DNA of 64,000 nucleotides, from NCBI GenBank assembly GCA_963802745.1, contig CAWDKL010000072.1, positions 40,244-104,243 of the forward strand, read 5' to 3'. Shown piece by piece: positions 1 through 10,021 of the stretch. The position numbers and the translations under genes are program-made. Origin of the DNA: JAJPKK01 sp963802745. Lineage in GTDB: Bacteria; Pseudomonadota; Alphaproteobacteria; Rhizobiales; Xanthobacteraceae. Every line of letters begins with the position of its first letter. The first letter of the stretch is position 1. Below the pieces are notes generated by a model that saw only the letters and a list, made by a program, of their open reading frames with translations, did no database searches and had not been told where the DNA came from.

Positions 1-1332
1 CGGCGCATGGAATACGAGCCGCAGCCGTCCACCGCCCGATGGCCGCATTTCGACCAAATCGGCCTTCCGCTCGGACATCTTCTGCACCACGATGCCGGAA
101 TGTTCTTCGTCGAGATCGATGACCACCTCCTCGATCGGCTCGGTCATTTCGCCGGTCGCGGGGTCGAACTGCACCAGCACCTGGGGTCGCGACACGCTGA
201 GCTCGTACCCCTCGCGGCGCATCGTTTCGATCAGGATGCCGAGCTGCAATTCGCCGCGGCCCGCCACCTCCATGGCGTCCTTTTCGTCGGACTCCCGCAC
301 CCGCAGCGCCACATTGCCCTCCGCCTCGCGCAAGAGACGGTCGCGGATCATGCAACTCGTCACCTTGTCGCCCTCGGTGCCGGCGAGCGGGGAATCGTTG
401 ACGCGGAACATCATGGCGAGCGTCGGCGGGTCGATCGGCTGCGCCGGCAACGGCTCGGTGACTTCCGGAGCGCACAGCGTGTGGGCGACGGTCGCTTCCG
501 GCAGGCCGGCGACCGAAACGATATCGCCGGCATTGCCTTCCTCGACCGCCACGCGCTCCAGGCCGCGGAACGCCAGCACCTTCGAGACCCGCCCTTGCTC
601 GACGAACTTGCCGTTGCGGTCGATGACCTTGACGGTCTGGTTCGGCCGGACCGATCCGGAGGTGATGCGGCCGGTGACGATGCGGCCGAGATACGGGTTG
701 GCCTCTAAAATAGTACCGAGCATGCGGAACGGCCCTTCCTCCACATGTGGCGGCGCCACATGCGCGAGGATCAGGTCGAACAGCGGTGCCATCGAGACTT
801 TCGGGCCCTCGACGCTCTGCGCCATCCAGCCTTCCTTGGCGGAACCGTAAAGCACCGGAAAATCCAGCTGCTCCTCGGTGGCGTCCAGCGCCGCGAACAG
901 GTCGAAAACCTCGCCGGAGACGACTTCCGGACGGGCATCGTGGCGGTCCACCTTGTTGATGGCGACGATCGGCCGCAGCCCGATTTTTAGCGCCTTGGAC
1001 ACCACGAACTTGGTCTGCGGCAGCGGCCCCTCGGCGGCATCGACCAGAACAATGGCGCCGTCCACCATGTTGAGGATGCGCTCGACCTCGCCGCCGAAAT
1101 CCGCGTGGCCCGGCGTATCGACGATGTTGATGCGGGTATCCTTCCACACGATCGAGGTCGCCTTGGCGAGGATGGTGATACCGCGCTCGCGCTCGAGGTC
1201 GTTTGAATCCATGGCGCGCTCGGCGACGCGCTGGTTCTCCCGGAACGAACCGGACTGCTGCAGCAGCCGGTCCACCAGGGTGGTCTTGCCATGGTCGACA
1301 TGGGCGATAATCGCGACATTGCGCAGTTGCAT
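1..1332 (-). CDS. typA: TypA/BipA ribosome-associated GTPase (3' end outside window)
   Basis: This is a translational GTPase of the TypA/BipA family, which binds 70S ribosomes and helps 50S assembly and stress adaptation. The first 444 codons are present and the roughly 160 C-terminal residues run off the left edge. Visible motifs are the P-loop AHVDHGKTT (residues 10-18), the switch I segment RERGITI, DTPGHAD (G3), NKVD (G4) and a GSAKEGW stretch (G5), followed by the domain II beta-barrel and the EF-G-like domain III (RGELQLGIL). The start RNVAIIAHVDHGKTT matches TypA better than LepA. The ATG at 1332 fits the family N-terminus. The reading frame is uninterrupted. Confidence 0.95.
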   Translation of the reverse strand, partial: MQLRNVAIIAHVDHGKTTLVDRLLQQSGSFRENQRVAERAMDSNDLERERGITILAKATSIVWKDTRINIVDTPGHADFGGEVERILNMVDGAIVLVDAAEGPLPQTKFVVSKALKIGLRPIVAINKVDRHDARPEVVSGEVFDLFAALDATEEQLDFPVLYGSAKEGWMAQSVEGPKVSMAPLFDLILAHVAPPHVEEGPFRMLGTILEANPYLGRIVTGRITSGSVRPNQTVKVIDRNGKFVEQGRVSKVLAFRGLERVAVEEGNAGDIVSVAGLPEATVAHTLCAPEVTEPLPAQPIDPPTLAMMFRVNDSPLAGTEGDKVTSCMIRDRLLREAEGNVALRVRESDEKDAMEVAGRGELQLGILIETMRREGYELSVSRPQVLVQFDPATGEMTEPIEEVVIDLDEEHSGIVVQKMSERKADLVEMRPSGGGRLRLVFHAP

Positions 1333-1752
1333 GCAAAACTCGGTTGTTGCGGGATGCGCCTCGCATCCCATGAAAGCGGCGCGCGGCCGGGCGACGGGTC
1401 TCAGGTTAGGGCGACGACGGATTATGCAATGGATCGCGCGTTGGCGATATGACAGCCGTCCCACGCCCCGGACGGCGCATTCCGTTAGGAGACCGATGCG
1501 CTAAGGAAATAAGTTATCCGCCGCCATTGTGCAACGCCGTAGAATAGGCAGCGGGCGGATGCTGTGGCGACGTTCCGGTAGGTGGGGTTCGGCGAAGCGA
1601 GAACCCAACGCTTAAAGTGCAGGTGGCGCAGCATGCGCAAAACGGTACATGTCGGCTTTCGCGAAGGTGCACACGCCGGGCTACGGGCTGATTTTCTATG
1701 CGACGGCTGCGATGAGCCTCGGCTGAACGATGCTACGGCCTTGTGCCCGCGG
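1333..1752. other. intergenic region, nothing recognised
   Basis: About 420 bases lie between the divergent-facing start of typA and the end of the next minus-strand gene. It should contain the typA promoter. I see no convincing gene, RNA or repeat. Confidence 0.5.
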
Positions 1753-2592
1753 CTATTTTTTCTTCCCCTCCGGGAAGTAGCGCAGGTCAGGTGCGGGCTG
1801 GCCGGTCTTGGTCGGCATCAAATAGCCGTCGGCGCTCATCATGTAGGTCTCGCCGCCGATGACGACGTGCGGGTTGTTTTCCGCGCAATCGACGAAATCC
1901 CATTCGCCGCCCCTCTGGCGCTCATAATGCCGGGCGACCGTCCACGGCCGCGTCAGCGCGTGGTCGATGACGGTGATCTCGTCGTGGAGCAGGTCGGGGT
2001 TCGCCTTGTCGAGCGCGATGCGCTCCTTGATGACGCTTTCGCCGTCGCGGTGCAGCGGCAGGCCGCTGCCCTCGAAGGTGCGCGGGCTCTTGAAGCCGCG
2101 GCTCTCGACTTCCAGCGTGTCGAAGCGGCCGTCGCCGTCGGTGTCGAGCCATTTGCCGATCGAATAGCCGTTGAAGCTCAGCGGCAAATCCTTCGGCCAG
2201 TCGCGGCCGTCGGTGAAGATGCGCCGCGAGGTGGTGTAGTCGGTCATGTAGTAGGTCACCTTGGGGGTGACGACGAATTCGACCGGAAAGATCGCCACCA
2301 TCATCCGCGGCAGCCCGTGCGGCAGGCAGAGGCCCGTGGGGTCGCCGTTGAGGCCGCCCACCGCGCGGTCCTTAAGAACCTCCTCGAAGATCGCCTGGTA
2401 CTCGGGGGTGAGCGGAGCCTCCTGGCCGAGCCCAGGCGGCTTGGTCGGATCCCAGGCGGGGGATACGGATGCAGGCCGGCGCCATTGACCGGACCAGTCG
2501 GGATATTTCGCCAGGTCCGGCGTCTGCGCGCCTGCCGCCGTGACGGCCAGCAGCGTTGTGGCCGTGATGGCGGCCCAAAGGCGGTGGTGCAT
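1753..2592 (-). CDS. secreted protein of unknown function
   Basis: A 279-residue protein with a clear Sec signal peptide (MHHRLWAAITATTLLAVTAA, cleavage near AGA-QTP). The mature part has DWSGQWRR near the start and a calcium-site-like DTDGDGRFDTLE segment around residue 155. The rest is soluble beta-rich sequence that I cannot place in a named family. The chosen ATG has GGAGA six bases upstream. An alternative ATG at 2622 has GGAGG four bases upstream and would add MVARDSGRTG. It is about 100 bases downstream of the efflux lipoprotein gene on the same strand. Secretion to the periplasm is inferred from the signal peptide only. Confidence 0.7.
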   Translation of the reverse strand: MHHRLWAAITATTLLAVTAAGAQTPDLAKYPDWSGQWRRPASVSPAWDPTKPPGLGQEAPLTPEYQAIFEEVLKDRAVGGLNGDPTGLCLPHGLPRMMVAIFPVEFVVTPKVTYYMTDYTTSRRIFTDGRDWPKDLPLSFNGYSIGKWLDTDGDGRFDTLEVESRGFKSPRTFEGSGLPLHRDGESVIKERIALDKANPDLLHDEITVIDHALTRPWTVARHYERQRGGEWDFVDCAENNPHVVIGGETYMMSADGYLMPTKTGQPAPDLRYFPEGKKK

Positions 2593-2696
2593 GCCGGTTC
2601 TCCCCGAATCTCGCGCCACCATATCGCCTCCTTCGGACGGCCGAAAGAGGCGCCGGAACGGTTGTATCTTGAAGCGTCTCCGTGCACCCGGCCGAG

Positions 2697-4175
2697 CTAT
2701 CCGGTGCTCGCCGGCACCGTGGGCGGCCAGCCGCCGCCCAACGCCTGGAACAGGCTCACCACCGCGAGCAGACGGGCGAGTTGTACCACCGCCAGCTGAT
2801 CCTCGGCCGTGTACAGGGTCTGCTGGACCTGCAGCAGCGTCACCATGTTGACGGTGCCGGCATTCATCTGCTGCTCCGACAGCACGAAGGCGCGTCGCGA
2901 CGACTTCACGACGGCTTCCTGAATGCGTTCTTGCTCGGTGGTCTGCCTGACCGCGATCAGCGCCTGCTCGACATTGGAGAAGGCCGAAAGCACCGACTTG
3001 CGATAGGCTTGCAGGTACTGTCCCTGCAGGCCTCGCTGTAATTCGAACTGCCCGAGCAAGACCCCACCGTCGAACAGCGGCTGGGCGACGCTCGCGGCCG
3101 CAGTGTAAAACCACGCGCCCGGTCCGAACAGCGTCCGCAGCGCCAGGCTTTCAAAGCCGAGACTTCCGGTCAGCTGAATGTTGGGAAAGAACGCGGCGCG
3201 GGCGGCCTCGACGCTGTAATCGGCGGATTTGAGCTGCTGCTCGGCTTGGCGCACATCGGGTCGCCGATTGATGAGCTCGGACGGCAGCCCCGGGGTTACC
3301 CGCGGAACCGTAACCGCCGCCATGCTGTGGCCGCGGGCGTTGAAATGCTCCGGCGGCTTGCCGACCAGCACCGCGAGCGCCGCGATGTTCTGTTGCAGCG
3401 TCTCTTCGAACGGCGGAATCGTCGCCCGCACGTTCTCGACCAGGCTCTCCTGCTGGGCGACGTTGAGGTCCGACGAGGTTCCGGCATCGAATTGCTGCTT
3501 GATCAAAAACAAGATGCGGGTCGCATCCGCGAGGCTGCGGCGCGCAATCCGCAACCGATCCTGCGCAGCCAAAATCTGAAAATACGTATTGGCGACGGTG
3601 CTCTGGGCCGTCAGCGTCACGACCTCTCTATTATAGCGGCTCGCCACCGCAGTTTCGATGAAGGCATTCAGATTGGCGCGATTCTTGCCCCAGAAGTCGG
3701 TAATGTAGCTTGCGCTTAGCGAGGTGCCGTAAAGCCGCGAATAGGGCGACCCTGCGCCCTTCCCGGCTGCGGCCAATTCGGAGGCTTTGGCAACGTTATC
3801 GCTGGCGTTGTAATCGAGCGTCGGCAGCAGCGGGGCACCGTTGATGCGCACATTGGCATCGGCCTGGACGATCTGGGCGATCGCGACCGCGATGTCGAAA
3901 TTGGCGGTGGTGGCCTGCTCCATCAGCGAGGTCAGCTCGGGGGAACGAAAGCTGCGCCACCAATCCAGCGCCGGCGTCGCCGCTTCGGATGCTCCGCGCC
4001 CATATCGGTAGGATTCCGGAATGTCGAGGGCGAGTTCCGGCTTGTCAACGTCGAGGCAGCCCGCAACGGTCAGCAGCATGCCCACGATGGCGCATGCCTT
4101 GGCGATGGAACGCCCGTTTGGGCAGCGAATGTAGCCCGCGCAAATTACCCGCTGGTACCGAAGCATACCATGCAC
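2697..4175 (-). CDS. NodT/OprM-family outer-membrane efflux lipoprotein
   Basis: A TolC-like channel of tripartite RND or MFS efflux systems. A lipoprotein signal is visible (MLLTVAGC near residue 33, with Cys as the lipidation site), so the real start may be one of the internal methionines rather than the first. Two outer-membrane-efflux repeats follow, with the family hallmarks PALDWWRSF, VANTYFQILAAQDRL and INRRPDVRQAEQQLKSA. Length (492 residues) is normal. Such genes usually sit beside the adaptor and pump genes. None is present here, so this is an orphan component or its partners are elsewhere. Substrate cannot be told. Confidence 0.9.
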   Translation of the reverse strand: MHGMLRYQRVICAGYIRCPNGRSIAKACAIVGMLLTVAGCLDVDKPELALDIPESYRYGRGASEAATPALDWWRSFRSPELTSLMEQATTANFDIAVAIAQIVQADANVRINGAPLLPTLDYNASDNVAKASELAAAGKGAGSPYSRLYGTSLSASYITDFWGKNRANLNAFIETAVASRYNREVVTLTAQSTVANTYFQILAAQDRLRIARRSLADATRILFLIKQQFDAGTSSDLNVAQQESLVENVRATIPPFEETLQQNIAALAVLVGKPPEHFNARGHSMAAVTVPRVTPGLPSELINRRPDVRQAEQQLKSADYSVEAARAAFFPNIQLTGSLGFESLALRTLFGPGAWFYTAAASVAQPLFDGGVLLGQFELQRGLQGQYLQAYRKSVLSAFSNVEQALIAVRQTTEQERIQEAVVKSSRRAFVLSEQQMNAGTVNMVTLLQVQQTLYTAEDQLAVVQLARLLAVVSLFQALGGGWPPTVPASTG

Positions 4176-4532
4176 CCCCCGGATCGCCTTGGCACCGACC
4201 CTACAGTCCCGATCGATTCCCGCTTTCGCCCCCGGAAGCGGTTCGGCGACGATGACACGTCACCGTCGCGGTACCCAAATTTGTTTAGCAGGCTTAACGG
4301 CAAATACGCCGAAGTCATGGAGCACGATCGGCGATTCCCGTACGGCGTGGTGCCCGCGCAACAGGCTGAGCGGCTGGTCGATCATGGAGCGCAGGAAGGT
4401 TCACTGCGAGATCGGTGGGTTATGTTCACGAACTCCGGAAGTTCGGTTGAGCACGCGTTCGGTCGTTGCGTCGCGGAGCGACCATCGCGGTAGGATTGGC
4501 GGGTCAAAGCGGACCCGCTATTCCGCTACTCC
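4176..4532. other. intergenic region, nothing recognised
   Basis: About 350 bases between two minus-strand genes. All frames are short or lack similarity to any family I recognise. It may include the promoter of the efflux lipoprotein gene. Confidence 0.4.
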
Positions 4533-5105
4533 CTACTTCGCCCCGTACCCGGCCGGCAACACCTTGTGCGGGTCCATGCGCACGACGAGGTAGACGATCT
4601 GGTCGGGGCCGATGTCGGTGAACCAGTGCGGCGTGTTGGGCGGGATGATAACGACATCGCCCGGTCCGATCTTGCGGCTCACGCCGCCCACCACCTTGCC
4701 GCCGCCCGCGCTCGGGCCGTTGAGGGTGGTGACCACGGGACTGCTGGAGGGCGTTTCCTTGAGATTCTCGATGGTGCCGCCGGTGACGAAGGTGCCGGTG
4801 CCGGATATCACGTGGTAGATTTCGGTAATCTGGCTGTGCTCGATGCCGAAGCCGATGTCGCGGCCTTCGGTCTTGGCGCGATGCACCACACCGACGCCGA
4901 CATTGTATTCGCCGTTATTGACGCCGACCACGCGGATCTGCTGGTCGCTGACCGGCGCGGTCGCGGTCTTCGCCACGGTGGCCAGAATCTCCGCGTTGGA
5001 GATGTCGGTCGCGGTGCCCCGCGGCTGGTGGCTCGGCGCCGGCGCGGTCTGGGCTTGCGCTTGGCCGGCGACGACGAGGAACAAGATGGCGAGAGCGGTT
5101 TTCAC
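4533..5105 (-). CDS. secreted cupin-domain protein
   Basis: A 190-residue protein with a signal peptide (MKTALAILFLVVAGQAQA). A cupin barrel covers roughly residues 75-175. The first cupin motif reads EHSQITEIYHVISGTGTFVTGG and the second GPGDVVIIPPNTPHWF, supplying the usual metal-ligand His and Glu positions. It lies about 40 bases after the PQQ dehydrogenase gene on the same strand, so the two may be co-transcribed. Its ligand and reaction are unknown. A periplasmic location is inferred. Confidence 0.85.
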   Translation of the reverse strand: MKTALAILFLVVAGQAQAQTAPAPSHQPRGTATDISNAEILATVAKTATAPVSDQQIRVVGVNNGEYNVGVGVVHRAKTEGRDIGFGIEHSQITEIYHVISGTGTFVTGGTIENLKETPSSSPVVTTLNGPSAGGGKVVGGVSRKIGPGDVVIIPPNTPHWFTDIGPDQIVYLVVRMDPHKVLPAGYGAK

Positions 5106-5147
5106 GGTAGGTCCCTCCGTTTGTCATGTGTGAGCCGCTACATGATC

Positions 5148-7035
5148 CTACAGCCCGAACACCATCAGCATGACGTTCTGTGCGATGGCGGCGGCCTCCG
5201 GGAACGAGCCTTCATCGCGGCCGGGCCGGCCGCCGAGGGTGAGAGCAATGTATTGCTTGCCGTTCACCGCGTAGGTCATCGGGTTGCCGGCGAATTGGGT
5301 TCCGGTTTCGAAACTCCAAACTTCCTGCATGGTATCCTTATCGAAGGCGGAGATTTTGCCCATGATATCGCCCATGAACAAAAGCCCGCCGGCGGTGCCG
5401 AGCACGCCCGAATAGGCCGGATAGTAGGACTCCAGCTTCTTCACCAGTTTTCCGGTATGGACGTCGATGCCGCCGAGCAGGCCGTGGCTCACCTTGCAAT
5501 TGGGATTGGTGACGTTGCGCACCACCGGTTCCACGGCGTTTTCCCGCGTATGGCTGCCGCAGAAGATTTCCCGGAAGCCGGTGCCGGGGATGCCCCTGGC
5601 GGGGTCCGCCGGCCGAGAGTTGAAATAATTGCCCTGGCCGATCATGGCCTGAAAATAAGTGATCCCGCGCGCGGCATCATACGTGTTCGGCATGAGGGTC
5701 GGCATGCCGTAATGGGCGGGGCGCACGTTCAACCGCCTTCCTGCCGTATTTGATCGCCCGGCCGGCATAATCCTGCACCAGTTTGGCCGGATCGTAGTCG
5801 GCGGGTTTTCCGGTCTTCGGATCGAGCCCGGCGGTCCAATTCACCTCCGTGAACGGCTCGCCGCGAAGGAACTGGCCGTTGGTGCGGTCCAGCATATAGT
5901 GGAAGCCGTTGCGGTTGGTCTGCGAAATCACCTTGCGGATTTCGCCGCCGACCGCGACATCGTAAAGCTGGGTGATCGCGACCGCATCATAATCCCAGCC
6001 TTCATTGGGAATTGTTTGGAAATACCATTTCAGCTTCCCGGTATCGACATCGAGCGCGATGATCGAGCTGGTATAGAGATTATCGCCCGGACGTCCCTGC
6101 GGGTCGAACATATGTATCGGATTGCCGGTGCCGAAATAGGCGAGGTTCGTCTCCGGATCGAACGAAGGCTCCGTCCACACCCCGCCGCCGCCGAATGGAA
6201 TCGTGCGCGGGTCGGCCCAGCTCTCCGACCCCGGCTGTCCCGGCTCCGGGATCACGGAAAACCGCCAGAGAAATTTTCCGTTATCGGCGGAATAAGCCGA
6301 TACATAGCCCCGCCCGCTCTCGTCGCGGCCGGTGGTGCCCACCAGAATTTTGTCCTTGACGGCAAGCGGCGCCGAGGAATGCCCCGACCCGGCCTTGGGA
6401 CTGCCGGTAACGGACGTGCTCACGTCGAACACCACCTCGCCGGAATTCTTGTCGAGGGCGATCAGCCGCGGATTGGGGCTGTCGCGGCCGGTGTTGATAT
6501 ATAAGTTGTTGCCGAGCAGCGCGACGCTGTGCAGGCTCTGGCTGCCGCCCTGGACCTTGGCGTCATATTTCCACACCAGTTTCGGCTTTTCGTCCCGCAC
6601 GTCGAATTTCCAGTATTGCTGATACTGGTTGCCGACATACAGAAAACCATCCTCGACGAGCGGCGTGAAATACTGATTGCCCTTGCTCGGCCGATTGGGG
6701 TCGCTCAAGGCGGCCATGAACTTGACCTTCAGATTGGCCACATTGGTCTTGTTGATCTGGGTCAGCGCCGAATGGTTCCAGTTGCCGTAATTGCCCATGC
6801 GCATGAGCCAGTTTTGCGGCTCGGCCGGCGCATTGAGCAGGCGTTGGTAGGTGGTCTCCGCCGCGTCGGCCGATCCGCCAAAGACGAGGCAGGCGCCGAG
6901 CGCGGTGCCGGTCACGAGTTCCGCGACTGCACGGCGCGCGGACCGGCGGACCGAACCGGTACCGCAGCCATGCGGGCGGCCGGAATGGGGTTGCGGAAGA
7001 CAGCGGGGCACCGGCGGGCGTTCGCAGATCGTCAT
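5148..7035 (-). CDS. PQQ-dependent (quinoprotein) dehydrogenase, frameshifted
   Basis: A periplasmic beta-propeller enzyme of the PQQ methanol/ethanol/glucose dehydrogenase superfamily, oxidising an alcohol or sugar with electrons passed to cytochrome c or quinone. N-terminal part: long basic leader (SVRRSARRAV then a hydrophobic stretch), then QNWLMRMGNYGNWNHSALTQI, repeated propeller tryptophans and YFGTGNPIHM. C-terminal part: YYPAYSGVLGTAGGLLF and YAVNGKQYIAL. Around 5730 the frame changes: YGRKAV must be joined to NVRPAHYGMP by removing one base. The ATG at 7035 has GGAGG six bases upstream. The frameshift is either a sequence error or a recent inactivation. The diheme cytochrome c at 28.7-29.6 kb is a conceivable partner but is not adjacent. 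Confidence 0.85.
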
Positions 7036-7186
7036 CTCAATCCTCCCAGCGTGGTTTGCGGCGTTTATTGGCAGGGAGGATATCATCACGCCGACGCCCG
7101 GTCGAGGTTCCGCACGCGACCGGCCAACCGGAGGTGACGCCCCAAAATGGAAGGCGTCTGCGCTCCAGATATCCTTCCGCGGAGGT

Positions 7187-7576
7187 TCAATTTCTAATGG
7201 TCGGGACCGTTGCGGCGACCGCGGTTGCCTCGCATTTCAGCGCGGCGGCAAGTTCGCGGCAAGCGTCGAGCGTTGCGCTGAACGACACTTCGAAACCATC
7301 CGTGGTCTTGAGCGTGACGATCAGTGCGTGGCAATCCGAAATTCCCTCCAGCAACCAGTCGCCAAGCGGATAGACGTAACGCGCGCTGGCGTCGTTGCGG
7401 CCGGCCTTAAGGGCCTTGGTCAGCAAGCCGGGCAGGGTCATGGAAAGGGCTCCCGCCTGATCGAACGGAAGGCGCAATGACACCGCATTGCCCCCGACAT
7501 CCAGGAGGTCGAGCCTCACGATTTCGCCATCGCTTGTGACGTCGCAGGCGGTGAGCTTGGCGCCGAATATCTTCAT
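7187..7576 (-). CDS. small hypothetical protein
   Basis: A 129-residue soluble protein with no signal peptide or membrane segment and no family I recognise. Its sequence is intact, of normal composition for the region, and contains LPFDQAGALSMTLPGLLTKAL and a WLLEGISDCHALIVTLKT core. It lies upstream of the PQQ dehydrogenase on the same strand with about 150 bases between, so linkage is weak. Confidence 0.55.
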   Translation of the reverse strand: MKIFGAKLTACDVTSDGEIVRLDLLDVGGNAVSLRLPFDQAGALSMTLPGLLTKALKAGRNDASARYVYPLGDWLLEGISDCHALIVTLKTTDGFEVSFSATLDACRELAAALKCEATAVAATVPTIRN

Positions 7577-8114
7577 CAGGTCAACCGATCTGTAAGACTT
7601 GGCCGCTTGGCGGTTCGGTTAGACGATCCGGCTTCGATCCTAAGGCACCGAAAACCGGCCGCGACGACATGGTGGCAAGGTGGGGCAGGGTCGTGGGTGG
7701 ATCGTCCGGACCGCCAGGCTGAACGGGTCGCTTTCCAAGTCGTTATATTTCAACATATATAACGATGTCCAGCGCGAGCGAAGGGTCGTCAGCCTGCTCG
7801 GCATGCGCGGCATGCGCATGCGGTCGGGCTCCCGTCGTAACGATGGATTCGGCGACATCCCGCACGGTAATCGGAGCAGTGCAGAGGAGATTCTGGCGAT
7901 GACCGAAGCGGTCAAAGGGGCGCATGAGTGGGAGTTGCTCCGTTCGCCGTTGACGTCTGTGGGGAGGCTATGATGGACGGCAAGGCCACGGGCGGCGGAT
8001 TCAGCGCGCCGAGAGCTAGCGGGGCGGCCTCCTGCATGCGAGGCGCTTGTGTACCAGCGCCGGGGCCGCTAGAGGCTTGCTGGCGCCGTGCCAGGACCGC
8101 ACACCCGGTGACCC
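7577..8114. other. intergenic region with one strong palindrome
   Basis: About 540 bases between the small hypothetical gene and lgt. Several short frames exist on both strands, but none looks like a real protein. One Cys-rich 45-codon frame starts at 7765, directly on the palindrome listed separately. The lgt promoter is expected in the right half. Confidence 0.4.
7740..7765. promoter_or_regulatory. perfect 9-bp inverted repeat, operator-like
   Basis: The arms TCGTTATAT and ATATAACGA are exact reverse complements separated by 8 bases, in an AT-rich island within GC-rich sequence. It resembles a dimeric repressor site. No neighbouring regulator gene is seen, so the target is unknown. Confidence 0.4.
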
Positions 8115-8936
8115 ATGCCTTCCGCGATTATCCCATTCCCGAATATCGACCCGGTGCTGGTGTCGATCGGACCGTTCGCGGTTCGCTGGTACGCCCTGGC
8201 CTACATTGCGGGCATCCTGCTGGGGTGGGTCTATGCCCGCGCGATCATCCGCAACGAACGCAACTGGGGCGGCCCGGCACCGCTCACGGTCGGGGAGTTC
8301 GACGACTTCGTGCTGTGGGTGACCCTTGGAATCATCCTGGGCGGGCGCGTGGGCTATGTGCTGTTCTACAATCTGCCGCAATTTCTTAGCCACCCGCTGG
8401 AAATCCTGCAGGTGTGGAACGGCGGGATGTCGTTTCACGGCGGCTTTCTCGGTTGCATCATTGCCACCGTTGCCTTCGCGTGGCGGCGCGGTGTTCCGGT
8501 GCTATCGCTCGGCGACGTTGCTTGTGCGGTGGCGCCGATCGGGCTTTGCCTCGGCCGCCTCGCCAATTTCATCAACGGCGAATTATGGGGCCGCTTCGCC
8601 GAAGTCCCTTGGGCCATGGTGTTTCCGCGCGGCGGGCCGTTTCCGCGCCATCCGAGCCAGCTCTATGAAGCCGGTCTTGAAGGACTTTTGCTGCTCATCG
8701 TGCTCGCGCTCATGGTGCGCGCCGGCGCTCTGCGGCGTCCGGGCCTCGTGGTCGGCGCCTTCGCGACGTTCTACGCGCTGTTTCGCTCGTTCTGCGAATT
8801 CTTTCGCGAGCCGGATGCGCAGCTTGGGTTCCTGTGGGGGGGGATGACGATGGGCATGCTGCTGTGTGTGCCGTTGTTCATCGCCGGCCTCGGGGTAATG
8901 GCCTTTGCGCTGCGGCGGCGCCCGGTGCATCCGTGA
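8115..8936 (+). CDS. lgt: prolipoprotein diacylglyceryl transferase
   Basis: Lgt transfers a diacylglyceryl group from phosphatidylglycerol to the lipobox cysteine of prolipoproteins in the inner membrane, the first step of lipoprotein maturation. At 273 residues with about seven hydrophobic segments it has normal length. Family hallmarks are PFAVRWYALAYIAGI, MSFHGGFLGC and the Lgt signature GRLANFINGELWGR, with the FREPD segment near the C-terminus. The stop codon overlaps the next start by one base (TGATG), so translation of the next gene is probably coupled. Confidence 0.97.
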   Translation: MPSAIIPFPNIDPVLVSIGPFAVRWYALAYIAGILLGWVYARAIIRNERNWGGPAPLTVGEFDDFVLWVTLGIILGGRVGYVLFYNLPQFLSHPLEILQVWNGGMSFHGGFLGCIIATVAFAWRRGVPVLSLGDVACAVAPIGLCLGRLANFINGELWGRFAEVPWAMVFPRGGPFPRHPSQLYEAGLEGLLLLIVLALMVRAGALRRPGLVVGAFATFYALFRSFCEFFREPDAQLGFLWGGMTMGMLLCVPLFIAGLGVMAFALRRRPVHP

Positions 8937-10021
8937 TGACACCCGACCGCTCCCCGCTCGAGCACGAAATCCGCCGCCGCATCGCGGACACGGGGCCGAT
9001 GCCGGTGGCCGATTTCATGGCACTTTGCCTTGGCGACCCCGAGCACGGGTACTACGCGCACCGCACCCCGCTGGGGGCGGACGGCGATTTCGTCACCGCG
9101 CCGGAGGTCAGCCAGATGTTTGGCGAATTGATCGGCCTGTGGGCCGCGGCCACCTGGGAGGCGATGGGCGCGCCGGACCCGGTGCGGCTGGTCGAACTCG
9201 GCCCCGGCCGCGGCACCATGATGGCGGACGCGGTGCGCGCGGGACGGGCATTGCCGGCATTCCGCAAGGCGGCGCACATTCATCTCGTCGAGACCAGCCC
9301 GGCTTTGCGCGAATGCCAGCGGCAGACGCTCGGAGGCGACGTGGCGCCGCGCTGGCACAATGCGCTCGACGAGGTTCCGGCGGGGCCATGCATCATCCTC
9401 GCCAACGAGTTCTTCGACGCCCTGCCGGTGCGTCAGGCCGAACGCCGAAGCAACGGCTGGTATGAACGAGCGGTGGCGGTCGGGGATGCCGGCGAACTCA
9501 CCTGGACGGTCATGCCGGACCCCATGCAAACCCCACCGCCGATTGCGACGACGGCCCGCGAGGGCGAGATCGTCGAATGGCGGTGCGCGGATTACGCCGC
9601 CGCGGTGGCGCGCCGGGTCGTCGCAGAGGGGGCGGCGCTGATCGTCGACTACGGCCACGAGCGAAGCACGCCCGGCGACACCTTTCAGGCCGTGCGTTCG
9701 CACCGTTTTACGAATCCCCTCGAATCGCCGGGGTGCGCAGACCTGACGGCCCATGTGGATTTCGCCGCGCTCGGTGCCACCGCACGGTCGGTGGGCGCCC
9801 GCGTCCACGGACCCGTTGCGCAAGGGATGTTCCTGAAACGGCTTGGCATCAGGACTCGCGCCGCAGTGCTCTCAGCCCGCACGGCCGTGGGTCAACGTGC
9901 CGTCGTCACGGCGGCGCTCGACCGGCTCACCGGCACCGGGCCGGGCCAGATGGGGGCGCTGTTCAAGGTGATGGGCTTGTCGGCACCACGGCTTGCCGGC
10001 TTGCCGGGGTTCTGGCCATGA
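8936..10021 (+). CDS. MidA-family SAM-dependent methyltransferase (DUF185)
   Basis: A 361-residue member of the MidA/NDUFAF7 family. The mitochondrial member methylates an arginine of a complex I subunit, and the bacterial role is presumed similar. Motifs are GDFVTAPEVSQMFGELIG (the family signature), VELGPGRGTMMAD (SAM binding, near residue 85) and ANEFFDALPV. It starts on the last base of lgt and ends in an ATGA overlap with pgeF. This three-gene order is common in Alphaproteobacteria. Confidence 0.92.
   Translation: MTPDRSPLEHEIRRRIADTGPMPVADFMALCLGDPEHGYYAHRTPLGADGDFVTAPEVSQMFGELIGLWAAATWEAMGAPDPVRLVELGPGRGTMMADAVRAGRALPAFRKAAHIHLVETSPALRECQRQTLGGDVAPRWHNALDEVPAGPCIILANEFFDALPVRQAERRSNGWYERAVAVGDAGELTWTVMPDPMQTPPPIATTAREGEIVEWRCADYAAAVARRVVAEGAALIVDYGHERSTPGDTFQAVRSHRFTNPLESPGCADLTAHVDFAALGATARSVGARVHGPVAQGMFLKRLGIRTRAAVLSARTAVGQRAVVTAALDRLTGTGPGQMGALFKVMGLSAPRLAGLPGFWP

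Noticed and set aside
1582..2799. A 405-codon plus-strand frame opposite the secreted unknown
   Set aside because: The minus strand gives a signal peptide, ribosome site and natural composition. The plus frame gives none of these.
4176..4532. A short plus-strand frame MEHDRRFPYGVVPAQ
   Set aside because: Too short, no ribosome site and no family similarity.
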